A DNA stretch of 6,433 bases from Defluviitaleaceae bacterium (GCA_009783395.1 WRHA01000301.1:1-6433), one strand, 5' to 3'. Shown: positions 1 through 6,433, numbered from the stretch's first letter. Translations and numbers: made by a program. The notes: generated by a model not told the origin, from the letters alone.

Positions 1-2154
1 CATTTTTTTAAGTCGTTCGCGTTCGCGGGCGATTTTTTCTTTTGCGGCGGCGGGGTCTTGCATGATGCGATCCATCATGGATTTAAGCGCGGGCAAATCC
101 AGATTTGACGTGTCAACCGCCGTGTCTTCGTTCATATAAGCAATAAAACTCGCGACCTTAGGGTCATAAACAAGCCCGATAATGGGAACACCCGCGCCCG
201 CCGCATAAATAAGCGCGTGCAAGCGCATACAAACGGCAAATTCCGCACGTGCAACAATCGCCATAATGGTTTTATAATCGTAAACCTTTGTGAGAATTTC
301 GTGCCTGCAATCCAGTCGACGTGCGGTTTCTTTTAAAATTGTGACATCCTTGGGTTGCATGGGAATCAGAAGCGGCGTAAGCTCGTATTTTTGCGCGGCA
401 TGGTTGATCGCATCGGCGATTTTCTCGACAAACGCGGGTTCGTTGTGTTGCCACGGCCGCAACGAAACGGCAAAATATCGCCCGTTGCACACATCAGGAG
501 CCTCGACATTCTCATGTTCCAGCGAGAAAACGGGGTCAATGCTGACAGCAACGTTCGGGTTTTCCACACCGATTTTTTTAATATAATTAAGGGATTCGGG
601 ATCGCGAAGCGAGATATAATCGCATATATTCAACGCTCGGCGCACCTTTTTCTCATTTCTCGGCTTAATAATCGGTCCGATTCCGTTTCCGTAAAGCATA
701 ACACGTAAGCCGACACTTTTTGCCAAATGAACAAGGAAAGTGTAGTAAACAAGCGACCTCGTGCTTGTAATATCTTGCATTAAACTGCCGCCGCCATAAA
801 CGATCAGCCGCGTGCGCTTCATATATTTCAGCACACGAAAAAAATTTAAGCGATGAATCGCAAAAACCCCGTAATCCGACATTGTTTCCTGTGGATTTTT
901 GCTTAACGCCAAAATCGAAAGCCCCTCGCGCTCCCGTCGAAGTGATTTGACAATTGTGTCCAAAATGGCGTCATCGCCGGAGTTTGCCGAGCCGTAATAG
1001 CCGGTCAGCATGATATCGAAAACGCGGTTCGCGGCCTTTTCCCGCCGCAAAACGGTTTCATAAATCTCGAGCGATTTTTTCTGCAAGCTTTCCTTGGAAA
1101 AATTTTGCGCGGCATGTAAATGCAGATTTTCGCCATGCAAAGCCGCCGTTTCCGCATTATCTGCGTAAAATAAAATTTTATCCGCAAGCGCGTCGAAATC
1201 GCCGTCCCCCACAAGCAAGCCCGTTTCGCCATCGAGAATAAGCTCCGGTATTCCGCCCACCGCCGTCGAAACCGTAGGCTTTTTCAAAAGCGTCCCCTCC
1301 AAAAGCATAAACGGAAAACTCTCCGACCGCGACGCACAGGCATTTATATCAATCGCATTAATAAAACTAAAAATATCATTAACAAAGCCGCAAAATATCA
1401 CGTTTTTTGAAATTCCAAGCGTTTCGGCAAGCTTTTTTAAATTCGATTCCTCCGCTCCCTCACCCGCCATTAAAAATAAAAAATCATCTCGCCTTTTCAA
1501 GATTTTTGCCGCCGCACGCAAGAAAACATCGTGTCCCTTAACAAAATCGAATCGCCCGATTATCCCCACAATTGTTTTGCCGCGTGCATCCACACCAAAC
1601 CGCCGCAAAAATTCATCTTTTGCACAAAATGAAATTTCCTTTTTAAAATCCAGCGAATTGTAAACGGAAAAAACACGGTTTGCATCAAATCCGCGACTTA
1701 TAAGCATTCTGCGAAACTCTTCCGACACCCCGATGTAATAATCCAATGTACGAAGCGCGACCGAATTTAATCCCGTGTAAAAGAATCTTTTATAGAATTT
1801 GTCCGTAAAATCCAGCTTATAATCACTATGTACGGTTGTAACAATCGGCACAAAAACAAAAGGCTTTAACATCATCGAAATAAAATTCGCGCGCGCACCA
1901 TGCGCATGGATGATGTCAAAGCCGTTTTGTCGCACATATCGCGACAATTTTCCTATTATGCTCAAATCATTTCTAAATTTTTGCTTAAAAAGCACCGATT
2001 TTACGGGCAAGTTTAGGACTTCCTGATAAAAAACGCCTTCTGTAAAACACGCGACGGTTATGTCAATTTCCTCGTGGAGTGCCAAAAGCAACGCGAAAAC
2101 CGAAGTTTTCGCGCCGCCTTTATCTCCGCCGGAAATCATGTGCAAAACCTTCAC
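1..2154 (-). CDS. csaB: GT4 glycosyltransferase-CsaB polysaccharide pyruvyl transferase fusion (3' end beyond window)
   Basis: I read 718 codons without a stop, from GTG at 2154 to the left edge. GTG is chosen because GGAGG (2168-2164) lies 9 nt upstream and the protein then starts MKVLHMISGGDKGGAK, a typical GT4 N-terminus with the glycine-rich donor-domain loop. Residues 1 to about 375 are a GT-B glycosyltransferase: HAHGARAN at 83-90, TTVHSDY at 106-112, GIIGRFDFVKGHD at 197-209, and the E-x7-E sugar-nucleotide motif at E278/E286 followed by GGIPELI. Residues from about 379 are a pyruvyl transferase domain of the CsaB family: GYYGSANSGDDAIL at 385-398, GGGSLMQD at 454-461, YGNGIGP at 488-494, CMRLHALIYA at 642-651 and YDPKV at 663-667. 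At about 340 residues this domain is nearly complete, so little is missing. CsaB enzymes transfer pyruvate from PEP as a ketal onto secondary cell-wall polysaccharide precursors, which lets SLH domains bind. By inference the GT4 half adds a sugar in the same cytoplasmic pathway. It is the last gene visible in the block, 51 nt after the small membrane protein gene. Confidence 0.9.
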   Translation of the reverse strand, partial: MKVLHMISGGDKGGAKTSVFALLLALHEEIDITVACFTEGVFYQEVLNLPVKSVLFKQKFRNDLSIIGKLSRYVRQNGFDIIHAHGARANFISMMLKPFVFVPIVTTVHSDYKLDFTDKFYKRFFYTGLNSVALRTLDYYIGVSEEFRRMLISRGFDANRVFSVYNSLDFKKEISFCAKDEFLRRFGVDARGKTIVGIIGRFDFVKGHDVFLRAAAKILKRRDDFLFLMAGEGAEESNLKKLAETLGISKNVIFCGFVNDIFSFINAIDINACASRSESFPFMLLEGTLLKKPTVSTAVGGIPELILDGETGLLVGDGDFDALADKILFYADNAETAALHGENLHLHAAQNFSKESLQKKSLEIYETVLRREKAANRVFDIMLTGYYGSANSGDDAILDTIVKSLRREREGLSILALSKNPQETMSDYGVFAIHRLNFFRVLKYMKRTRLIVYGGGSLMQDITSTRSLVYYTFLVHLAKSVGLRVMLYGNGIGPIIKPRNEKKVRRALNICDYISLRDPESLNYIKKIGVENPNVAVSIDPVFSLEHENVEAPDVCNGRYFAVSLRPWQHNEPAFVEKIADAINHAAQKYELTPLLIPMQPKDVTILKETARRLDCRHEILTKVYDYKTIMAIVARAEFAVCMRLHALIYAAGAGVPIIGLVYDPKVASFIAYMNEDTAVDTSNLDLPALKSMMDRIMQDPAAAKEKIARERERLKKM

Positions 2155-2205
2155 TACCAGAGACCTCCAATGCGACACAGGTCATTAAGGGTTTTCGGGC
2201 CGGTA

Positions 2206-2592
2206 TTAACTGCCGTAATCCTCCAAAATTCGCACCAATTCATCTTCCGTATCAGCAAAAATTCCATGCTCAAGGCGCGCACGATCTGCCTCGGGAAGCG
2301 CGTCCACCGCAATATCATGGACTTCCGCCTCTTCCCCTGCGGAATAAACAACCATCGCGCCATCCCGCGAAGTGATAACAAATGTATGCTCCGGATCAAC
2401 GGGCGCATGTTCCTCCGCCAATTTTTGTGCAACAAATTCCGGATCCTCAAACCGCGCTTCAACATGCATTTTCGTGCCGCCCGCCGCAGAAACGTCAATC
2501 GCCCCGAAAACAAAATAGCCAAGCGTAAACCCCGCAATTGCAGACAGCGAACATGTCGCAAAAACTATCACAAAGTTTTTCAATTTTTCCAC
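2206..2592 (-). CDS. Small single-pass membrane protein with BofC C-terminal-like domain
   Basis: This 128 aa protein starts at GTG 2592. A GTG at 2601 is also in frame, but the sequence AGGATGTGA (2606-2598) matches the AGGAGGTGA consensus at 8 of 9 bases and sits 5 nt before 2592, so it would overlap the upstream start. Residues 6-32 form one hydrophobic segment (FVIVFATC...LGYFVFGAI), an uncleaved anchor or signal. About 95 residues follow, probably outside the membrane. The C-terminal half reads FVITSRDGAMVVYSAGEE (71-88), DIAVDALPEADRARLEHGI (93-111) and ends LVRILEDYGS. This matches the pattern I recall for Clostridia proteins carrying a BofC C-terminal-like domain (a DG..V strand, LP..DR..L..GI, and a final EDYxS). 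BofC itself is a forespore inhibitor in Bacillus, but many Clostridia homologues are uncharacterised, so no sporulation role is claimed. It lies between rpoD and the GT4-csaB gene on the same strand. Confidence 0.75.
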   Translation of the reverse strand: MEKLKNFVIVFATCSLSAIAGFTLGYFVFGAIDVSAAGGTKMHVEARFEDPEFVAQKLAEEHAPVDPEHTFVITSRDGAMVVYSAGEEAEVHDIAVDALPEADRARLEHGIFADTEDELVRILEDYGS

Positions 2593-2629
2593 AAATGTCA
2601 CATCCTTTCATATGAAAGCATTGACATTT
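2593..2629 (-). promoter_or_regulatory. Nested inverted repeat enclosing the ribosome binding site of the small membrane protein gene
   Basis: Outer arms AAATGTCA (minus 2629-2622) and TGACATTT (minus 2600-2593) are perfectly complementary. They flank a 14-bp perfect palindrome, CTTTCATATGAAAG (2605-2618), with almost the same centre. An internal loop of 3 and 4 nt separates them. The structure ends exactly one base before the GTG start at 2592. It contains the Shine-Dalgarno sequence (2606-2598), part of it in stems and part in the internal loop. As RNA it could mask the ribosome binding site; as DNA it could be an operator. I see no T-run after it on the minus strand, so it is not a terminator for rpoD transcripts. 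Confidence 0.5.
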
Positions 2630-2649
2630 TTAAGAAAAATATACTACGG

Positions 2650-2672
2650 GCGACCTACGGGTCGTAGCTCGC
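2650..2672 (-). terminator. Hairpin just after rpoD, possible weak or leaky terminator
   Basis: Starting 4 nt after the rpoD stop codon, the minus strand reads GCGA-G-CTACG-ACC-CGTAG-G-TCGC. This is a 9-bp stem with one mismatch and a 3-nt loop. The only T-rich stretch (TATATTTTTC) begins about 8 nt beyond the stem, too far for a textbook intrinsic terminator. The motif CTACGGG also occurs twice in tandem here on the plus strand. The hairpin could be a leaky terminator or an mRNA end-stabiliser that lowers expression of the downstream envelope genes. Confidence 0.35.
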
Positions 2673-2676
2673 ACGC

Positions 2677-3795
2677 TTAATCCAAATAATCCTTCAGCTT
2701 TTTACTGCGCGAGGGGTGGCGCAATTTTCTCAAAGCTTTTGCTTCGATTTGGCGGATGCGTTCGCGGGTTACGCTAAACTCTTTGCCGACTTCTTCGAGG
2801 GTGCGGGCGCGGCCGTCGTCGAGGCCGAAGCGAAGGCGAAGCACTTTTTCTTCGCGGTCGGTTAGGGTGTCGAGGACTTCGATCAGCTGTTCCTTCAGCA
2901 AAGTGAATGCGGCGGCTTCTGCGGGCGCGGGGATGTCATCGTCGGGGATGAAATCCCCGAGATGGGAGTCTTCTTCCTCGCCGATGGGCGTTTCCAGCGA
3001 CACGGGTTCTTGTCCGATTTTTAGAATTTCGCGCACTTTTTCTACGGGCATTTGCATTTCTTTTGCGAGTTCGTCGGGGGTGGGGTCGCGGCCGAGTTCT
3101 TGTAAAAGCTGGCGCGACACGCGGATGAGTTTGTTTATTGTTTCAACCATGTGGACGGGGATGCGAATCGTTCTTGCTTGGTCGGCGATTGCGCGGGTTA
3201 TCGCTTGGCGAATCCACCAGGTTGCATATGTGCTGAATTTGTATCCCTTTGTGTAGTCGAATTTTTCGACAGCCTTAATAAGCCCGAGATTGCCTTCTTG
3301 GATGAGATCCAAAAAAAGCATCCCGCGCCCAACGTAACGCTTTGCAATTGAAACAACAAGGCGCAAATTTGCTTCGGCGAGGCGTTGTTTTGCTGTTTCG
3401 TCGCCTTCTTCCATGAGCTTTGCAAGCTCGACTTCCTCTTCGCCCGTGAGAAGAGGAACTTTGCCGATTTCCTTGAGATACATGCGCACGTGGTCGTCGA
3501 TGTTTATTGATCCCTCCACGGCGGCAATGTCGATTTCCTTTTCCTTTTCCATGTCACTGCTCATGCCGGAGGAGCATTCGACGCCCTGCGACTCCAGCCA
3601 CTCAAACACGCGCTCTACTTGGTCGGGGTCGAGGTCAACGTCACCCAAAAACTCCATAATTTCCTTATGGTCGAGCGTGTTTTTGCTCTTTTTTCCGATC
3701 GCAACAAGCTCCTGCAAACGGTTTACTAATAACGGGTCGTCAAAGGCTTTCACAAGGGACCATTCCTCTCTCGGCATAACTTTTATTTTATCCAT
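2677..3795 (-). CDS. rpoD: Housekeeping RNA polymerase sigma factor RpoD/SigA (sigma-70 family)
   Basis: The 372 aa protein is the size of Firmicute SigA, shorter than proteobacterial sigma-70, which carries a long non-conserved insert. Residues 1 to about 75 form a region 1.1-like helical domain, followed by an acidic linker. Region 1.2 is at 98-130 ([21 protein letters not shown]...). Regions 2.1-2.4 are at about 137-216, with [19 protein letters not shown] for core binding and [20 protein letters not shown] for -10 recognition and melting. Region 3 is at about 217-295. Region 4 is at about 300-372, with the helix-turn-helix [30 protein letters not shown] for -35 contact. It directs transcription of most growth genes. 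The start is ATG at 3795, inside the last codons of dnaG (8-nt overlap). I see no clear Shine-Dalgarno sequence upstream (AT-rich, no AGGAGG), so expression by translational coupling to dnaG is likely. The family assignment is very secure. Confidence 0.98.
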   Translation of the reverse strand: MDKIKVMPREEWSLVKAFDDPLLVNRLQELVAIGKKSKNTLDHKEIMEFLGDVDLDPDQVERVFEWLESQGVECSSGMSSDMEKEKEIDIAAVEGSINIDDHVRMYLKEIGKVPLLTGEEEVELAKLMEEGDETAKQRLAEANLRLVVSIAKRYVGRGMLFLDLIQEGNLGLIKAVEKFDYTKGYKFSTYATWWIRQAITRAIADQARTIRIPVHMVETINKLIRVSRQLLQELGRDPTPDELAKEMQMPVEKVREILKIGQEPVSLETPIGEEEDSHLGDFIPDDDIPAPAEAAAFTLLKEQLIEVLDTLTDREEKVLRLRFGLDDGRARTLEEVGKEFSVTRERIRQIEAKALRKLRHPSRSKKLKDYLD

Positions 3796-5578
3796 CGTTA
3801 AGCGTTATATTCAGCAAATTTATAGATTTCTTCTCGAATAGTAGCGCGTTTACGGCATTTAAGTCGTTTTTTTCTATTTCCATGCGCGAATCAATCCATG
3901 ATAATTTGATTTTTTTCACACAGTCGTTCAATGCCTTTTCAACTGCGGCTTTCGAGGGCGCGTCCGCGGATGATTCTTTTGATGTGTCGGCGAAGATTTC
4001 GGCGATTGTGTGGTGAGCTTCGTCATCTTCGAAGTGATCAAAGATATCCGACGGCGATTTTACGCGGTTTCCATATGCCAAATCTAATAATTTGCCCCAT
4101 ATGCTGTCGCCCATTTCTTCCGGCGAAAGGCAGTTTGCATCTTTCAGCGCGCCAACAGTCGCAATGTGCGAAAAAAGCAAGCTTACCAAACCCTTTTTTG
4201 CGTTTTTAAGCCCGATGTCCTCGCCGTGCTTTTTTGTTACATAGGTACGTGGTGCGAGGTTAAACTCGCGTTTTGCAAAAACTTCGCCGCTAATTTTCTC
4301 GATTTCTTTATAAATGGCGGAAAGCGCAATTCCGGATTCCTTTTCAATGTCTTTTGCATATGCGTCGATTTCGATCGCGCTTTGCAGTGTCGCGAGTATT
4401 TTTGCGGCCGCTTGTGTGAAACCAATGCGTCCTTCGGTTGTTTCGAGGTTGTGGCCGGACTTGGCCAAACCTACTTGAAAATTGATGTGGTTTTGTGCGG
4501 TTGCCAACAGGCTTTTAAATTTTTGCGCTCCGAAGCGTGATAAATACTCGTCCGGGTCCTTTGCGTCGGGCAGGTTTAAAATTTTGACCTTTAAGCCTGC
4601 TTTAACCAAAATCGGAATGGCTCGAAGTGCCGCACGTATACCGGCATCATCGCTGTCAAGCATTAAAATCAGCGTGTTTGCGCCGGTGTTTTTTAATAAT
4701 CTCGCGTGGGCTTGTCCCATTGCTGTGCCTAAAACGCCGACAACATTTGCAAACCCATGCGCGTGCATAGCGATTACGTCCATATAACCTTCAACGACGA
4801 TTATCTCCGTTGCACCTGCTTTTTTTGCCAAGTTAAGACCGTATAAGCACTCGCTTTTTCGAAACAATGCGGTTTCGGGTGAGTTTAAATATTTCGCGCC
4901 GTCGCCGTCGTTTTTCATTATGCGGCCACCAAATCCGATTACGCGCTCGCGATTATCGATTATCGGAAACATTAATCTTCCGCGAAAACGGTCGTAGTAG
5001 CCCGAAGATTTCTCGCTTTTTTTAACAAGCCCCGCTGTTTCAAAATCCGCCGGCAAAACATCCGGAAATTTTGTCATAAGGGCGTCCCATACATCCGGGG
5101 CATAACCGAGACCGAATTTTCGCATAATCCCGATATTAAGCCCGCGATTTTCTAAGTATTTTCGCGCATCCCGACCTGCATCGTCGTGCAGGTTGTCGTA
5201 AAAAAATCGTGCCGCCGATTTGTTTAGTTTTGCCGCAGTTTCACGCGCCGCCGCCCGCATTTTCTCGTGGGCGGCATTCGCGCCCTTTTCGGGGAGGTTA
5301 AAATGCGCCCTATCCGCCAATAATCTAAGCGCGTCGGGAAAATCCATGTTTTCAATGCGCTTAACAAAACTAAGCACATTTCCGCCCGCGCCGCAACCGA
5401 AACAATAAAAAATTTGCTTGTCGCGATTTACGGAAAAAGACGGCGTTTTCTCATTGTGGAAGGGGCAAAGCCCAAAAAAATTGCCCGAGCTCGGCGAAAG
5501 GCGCACATACGATCCGACTACATCAACTATATCATTTAACGCCTTAACCTCGGCAATTACATCATGAGAATAAAACAC
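3788..5578 (-). CDS. dnaG: DNA primase DnaG
   Basis: The 596 aa protein synthesises RNA primers at the replication fork. Its N-terminal CHC2 zinc domain has C38-P-F-H41 and C59-F-G-C62, the complete ligand set, with HNEKTPSF. The polymerase core follows: [10 protein letters not shown] (197-206), ERVIGFGGR (211-219) and YLNSPET (230-236). The TOPRIM domain has VVEGYMD (261-267, catalytic E263), LDSDDAG (307-313) and DPDEYL (341-346). Residues of about 458-596 are the weaker, helical C-terminal domain expected to bind the DnaB/DnaC-type helicase. GTG at 5578 is preferred: it puts the family-typical FYSxDVIxEV sequence at the N-terminus, and GGGAGG (5592-5587) lies 8 nt upstream. An in-frame ATG at 5605 lacks a good ribosome binding site and falls between two predicted hairpins. 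It is first in a block with rpoD, an old arrangement known from many bacteria. A structured leader and a -10 box lie upstream. Confidence 0.97.
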   Translation of the reverse strand: MFYSHDVIAEVKALNDIVDVVGSYVRLSPSSGNFFGLCPFHNEKTPSFSVNRDKQIFYCFGCGAGGNVLSFVKRIENMDFPDALRLLADRAHFNLPEKGANAAHEKMRAAARETAAKLNKSAARFFYDNLHDDAGRDARKYLENRGLNIGIMRKFGLGYAPDVWDALMTKFPDVLPADFETAGLVKKSEKSSGYYDRFRGRLMFPIIDNRERVIGFGGRIMKNDGDGAKYLNSPETALFRKSECLYGLNLAKKAGATEIIVVEGYMDVIAMHAHGFANVVGVLGTAMGQAHARLLKNTGANTLILMLDSDDAGIRAALRAIPILVKAGLKVKILNLPDAKDPDEYLSRFGAQKFKSLLATAQNHINFQVGLAKSGHNLETTEGRIGFTQAAAKILATLQSAIEIDAYAKDIEKESGIALSAIYKEIEKISGEVFAKREFNLAPRTYVTKKHGEDIGLKNAKKGLVSLLFSHIATVGALKDANCLSPEEMGDSIWGKLLDLAYGNRVKSPSDIFDHFEDDEAHHTIAEIFADTSKESSADAPSKAAVEKALNDCVKKIKLSWIDSRMEIEKNDLNAVNALLFEKKSINLLNITLNDG

Positions 5579-5682
5579 CCAAATCCCCTCCCGCCAAGCG
5601 GGCATGAACACCGTGGGCAACTTGTGTTTGCCACGTGTTCGTCTCGAAGCCGAACGCGCTTTGTTTCGGCGACCTCAAGACC
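5579..5682 (-). ncRNA. Structured 5' leader of dnaG: three consecutive hairpins
   Basis: Read on the minus strand from the predicted start at about 5682, nearly all bases up to the Shine-Dalgarno sequence can be placed in three back-to-back hairpins. Hairpin 1 (5681-5641) has an outer 8-bp stem GUCUUGAG/UUCGAGAC with two G-U pairs, a 3-nt bulge and a perfect inner 6-bp stem GCCGAA/UUCGGC. Hairpin 2 (5640-5606) follows without a spacer: GAACAC, GUGG and CAA pair with UUG, CCAC and GUGUUC, 13 bp with two single-base bulges and the 7-nt loop ACACAAG. Hairpin 3 (5602-5590) is CCCGC-UUG-GCGGG, and its 3' arm is the start of the GGGAGG ribosome binding site. I do not recognise a known riboswitch class or protein-binding leader. 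The structure is a hand-drawn inference; a cis-regulatory role, autoregulation or a processed RNA are all possible. Confidence 0.5.
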
Positions 5683-5688
5683 CTCATA

Positions 5689-5694
5689 ATTATA
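5689..5694 (-). promoter_or_regulatory. -10 box (TATAAT) of probable dnaG-rpoD promoter
   Basis: The minus strand carries a perfect TATAAT. Its start point would fall near 5682, exactly where the first hairpin of the dnaG leader begins. At a 17-nt spacing the -35 region is GATTTT (5717-5712), a poor match to TTGACA, and there is no extended -10 TG. The A/T tract at 5726-5740, the outer part of the long palindrome, lies at about -44 to -58. That is where an UP element would sit and could compensate for the weak -35. Confidence 0.55.
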
Positions 5695-5725
5695 TTTCGA
5701 CAATGAAGCGCAAAATCCTTCACGC

Positions 5726-5786
5726 AAAAATTTTTTCAAATCGGTGCGGGTAGTGTCACTACCCGCACCGATTTGAAAAAATTTTT
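5726..5786. repeat. Perfect 61-bp inverted repeat between divergent genes
   Basis: Left arm 5726-5755 and right arm 5757-5786 are 30 nt each and fully complementary, around a single T at 5756. Each arm has an outer A/T block (AAAAATTTTTTCAAAT) and an inner GC-rich block (CGGTGCGGGTAGTG). The outer block is itself nearly palindromic. The match stops abruptly at both ends (C5725 versus A5787). It lies between the apparent promoters of two divergent genes. The A-stem-T layout resembles a bidirectional intrinsic terminator, but no gene converges on it. Other readings are an operator, a cruciform-forming site, or a small palindromic element of the REP or MITE type. The repeat itself is certain; its role is not. 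Confidence 0.95.
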
Positions 5787-5812
5787 ACAACGCATGTAAA
5801 AAATGTTAAAAT
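5784..5812 (+). promoter_or_regulatory. Sigma-A type promoter for the divergent membrane protein gene
   Basis: TTTACA (5784-5789) and TAAAAT (5807-5812) each match the consensus at 5 of 6 positions and are separated by an ideal 17 nt. The first three bases of the -35 box are the last three of the palindrome's right arm, so anything binding or folding there would affect this promoter. The start point would be at about 5818-5820, within or next to the GGAGGTG ribosome binding site, giving a leader of only about 10 nt. That shortness is the main doubt. Confidence 0.55.
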
Positions 5813-5828
5813 GCTGTGGAGGTGTCCC

Positions 5829-6433
5829 ATGGTCAACCGCGAAAGAATAATCACAATGACGAAGCTCGCCGTTTACGACAAGCATAACGGGGCTTCCGAC
5901 CGTGCGGCAAACGAATTTTTCCGCCACGATTATATTTATAAAAAAAATATCGGAACGCGCATTTGCGTCGGAATCGGCGGCGCGATACTTCTCGCGCTTT
6001 ATTGGTTGAGCGTAATTTTTATCGACGGCGTTGATATTTTCGAGCTTGATTTAAGGACGCACATAATGGAATCCGCGGTTATAATCGTCGCGATTGTCGC
6101 GGTTTACTCCGTTGTCGGAACAATTCAAGGCACGCGTGAATATTATCATGTACAAAAGCGGCTTAAAAAGTATCAGGGCTTGGTAAAATTTCTGGAGGCG
6201 ATCGATAAGAAGAAAGCGGAAGCGACAACAGAAGAACCCGTCGAAAGGCCTGTCGAAACGCCCGCCGAAAGGTCAAGGCCTGCAGCAAGGCCCGCCGAAA
6301 CACGGGAACGCCGCGACCGCGAAGCAAGCGAGGCGCACAGCGTTCGGGAAGTGCGCGAACGCCCCGTTGCGGATGCACATACAGATGTGCGCGAGCCCCG
6401 TACCCCTCGCGATACCCGCACCGCCCGCGACCC
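5829..6433 (+). CDS. Two-helix membrane protein with long charged Pro/Arg/Glu-rich tail (3' end beyond window)
   Basis: The frame is open from ATG 5829 for 201 codons to the right edge. GGAGGTG (5818-5824) lies 4 nt before the ATG, which fixes the start. The N-terminal 40 residues (MVNRERIITMTKLAVYDKHNG...AANEFFRHDYIYKKN) are polar and well ordered in look. Two hydrophobic segments follow at about 43-66 (IGTRICVGIGGAILLALYWLSVIFI) and 82-100 (SAVIIVAIVAVYSVVGTIQ). A basic helix, YHVQKRLKKYQGLVKFLEAIDKKK (106-129), leads into a tail from about 130 rich in E, R, P, A and T, with degenerate RPVETPAE- and RPAET-like units, probably disordered. Two membrane passes would place both ends on the same side, probably the cytoplasm given the basic flanks. 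The N-terminal part resembles an unnamed Clostridia family I recall only loosely. I cannot assign a function. It is transcribed divergently from dnaG-rpoD. Confidence 0.85.
   Translation, partial: MVNRERIITMTKLAVYDKHNGASDRAANEFFRHDYIYKKNIGTRICVGIGGAILLALYWLSVIFIDGVDIFELDLRTHIMESAVIIVAIVAVYSVVGTIQGTREYYHVQKRLKKYQGLVKFLEAIDKKKAEATTEEPVERPVETPAERSRPAARPAETRERRDREASEAHSVREVRERPVADAHTDVREPRTPRDTRTARD

Noticed and set aside
1000..1060. Possible frameshift or gene boundary between the GT4 and CsaB domains
   Set aside because: Codon-by-codon reading from 2154 to 1 keeps one frame with no stop, and both domains have intact motifs in that frame.
2621..2645. Plus-strand TTGACA with TATACT downstream as a promoter
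   Set aside because: The spacing is only 13 nt and no plus-strand gene follows. The TTGACA belongs to the inverted repeat around the minus-strand ribosome binding site.
2074..2667. 197-codon open frame on the plus strand
   Set aside because: It lies antisense to the small membrane protein gene and the start of GT4-csaB, has an unpatterned basic composition and no ribosome binding site. The minus-strand frames show clear family motifs.
5637..5655. Alternative stem GTTCG/CGAAC in the dnaG leader, suggesting a two-state switch
   Set aside because: It is only 5 bp and would break two much stronger hairpins, so there is no good support for a competing fold.
5557..5739. 60-codon minus-strand open frame upstream of dnaG
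   Set aside because: It would start at TTG inside the palindrome, upstream of the predicted promoter -10 box, lacks a ribosome binding site and overlaps the dnaG start in another frame. The hairpins explain the region better.
5726..5786. Reading the long palindrome as an ordinary terminator
   Set aside because: No gene ends at it from either side, and the T-tract is separated from the GC stem by paired A/T bases, so a plain terminator call is not justified.
6163..6421. Minus-strand Arg/Ser-rich open frames at the right end
   Set aside because: They are antisense shadows of the low-complexity, GC-rich tail of the plus-strand gene, with no independent signals.

Overview
The window looks chromosomal and comes from a Firmicute, most likely an uncultured member of the Clostridia. 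The reasons are the dnaG-rpoD pair (a primase of about 600 aa and a compact 372 aa SigA-type sigma factor), strong AGGAGG-type ribosome binding sites, three GTG starts out of five genes, a BofC-like small membrane protein, and a CsaB-type cell-wall pyruvyl transferase. I see no mobile element, CRISPR array, tRNA or rRNA.

Layout: four genes on the minus strand fill positions 1-5578 and are transcribed right to left: dnaG (3788-5578), rpoD (2677-3795, overlapping dnaG by 8 nt), a small single-pass membrane protein (2206-2592), and a long open reading frame (1-2154, running off the left edge). That long frame joins a family 4 glycosyltransferase to a CsaB polysaccharide pyruvyl transferase in one polypeptide. 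To the right, a divergent gene on the plus strand (5829 to the right edge) encodes a two-helix membrane protein with a long charged, Pro/Arg/Glu-rich tail.

The divergent spacer (5579-5828) is the least ordinary stretch. It holds a perfect 61-bp inverted repeat (5726-5786, two 30-nt arms around one base), with an apparent promoter on each side: a consensus TATAAT at 5689-5694 for the minus strand, and TTTACA-17-TAAAAT at 5784-5812 for the plus strand. The roughly 100-nt leader predicted upstream of dnaG folds by eye into three consecutive hairpins. They start at the predicted transcription start, and the last one runs into the dnaG Shine-Dalgarno sequence. A second structured site, a nearly coaxial double inverted repeat at 2593-2629, encloses the ribosome binding site of the small membrane protein.

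Functionally, the minus-strand block joins replication priming (DnaG) and the housekeeping sigma factor (RpoD) with envelope genes. The GT4-CsaB fusion probably builds and pyruvylates a secondary cell-wall polysaccharide, the usual anchor for SLH-domain surface proteins. The strongest leads are the dnaG leader RNA, the long palindrome between divergent promoters, and the GT4-CsaB fusion. All structure calls were made by hand, without folding software or database searches.
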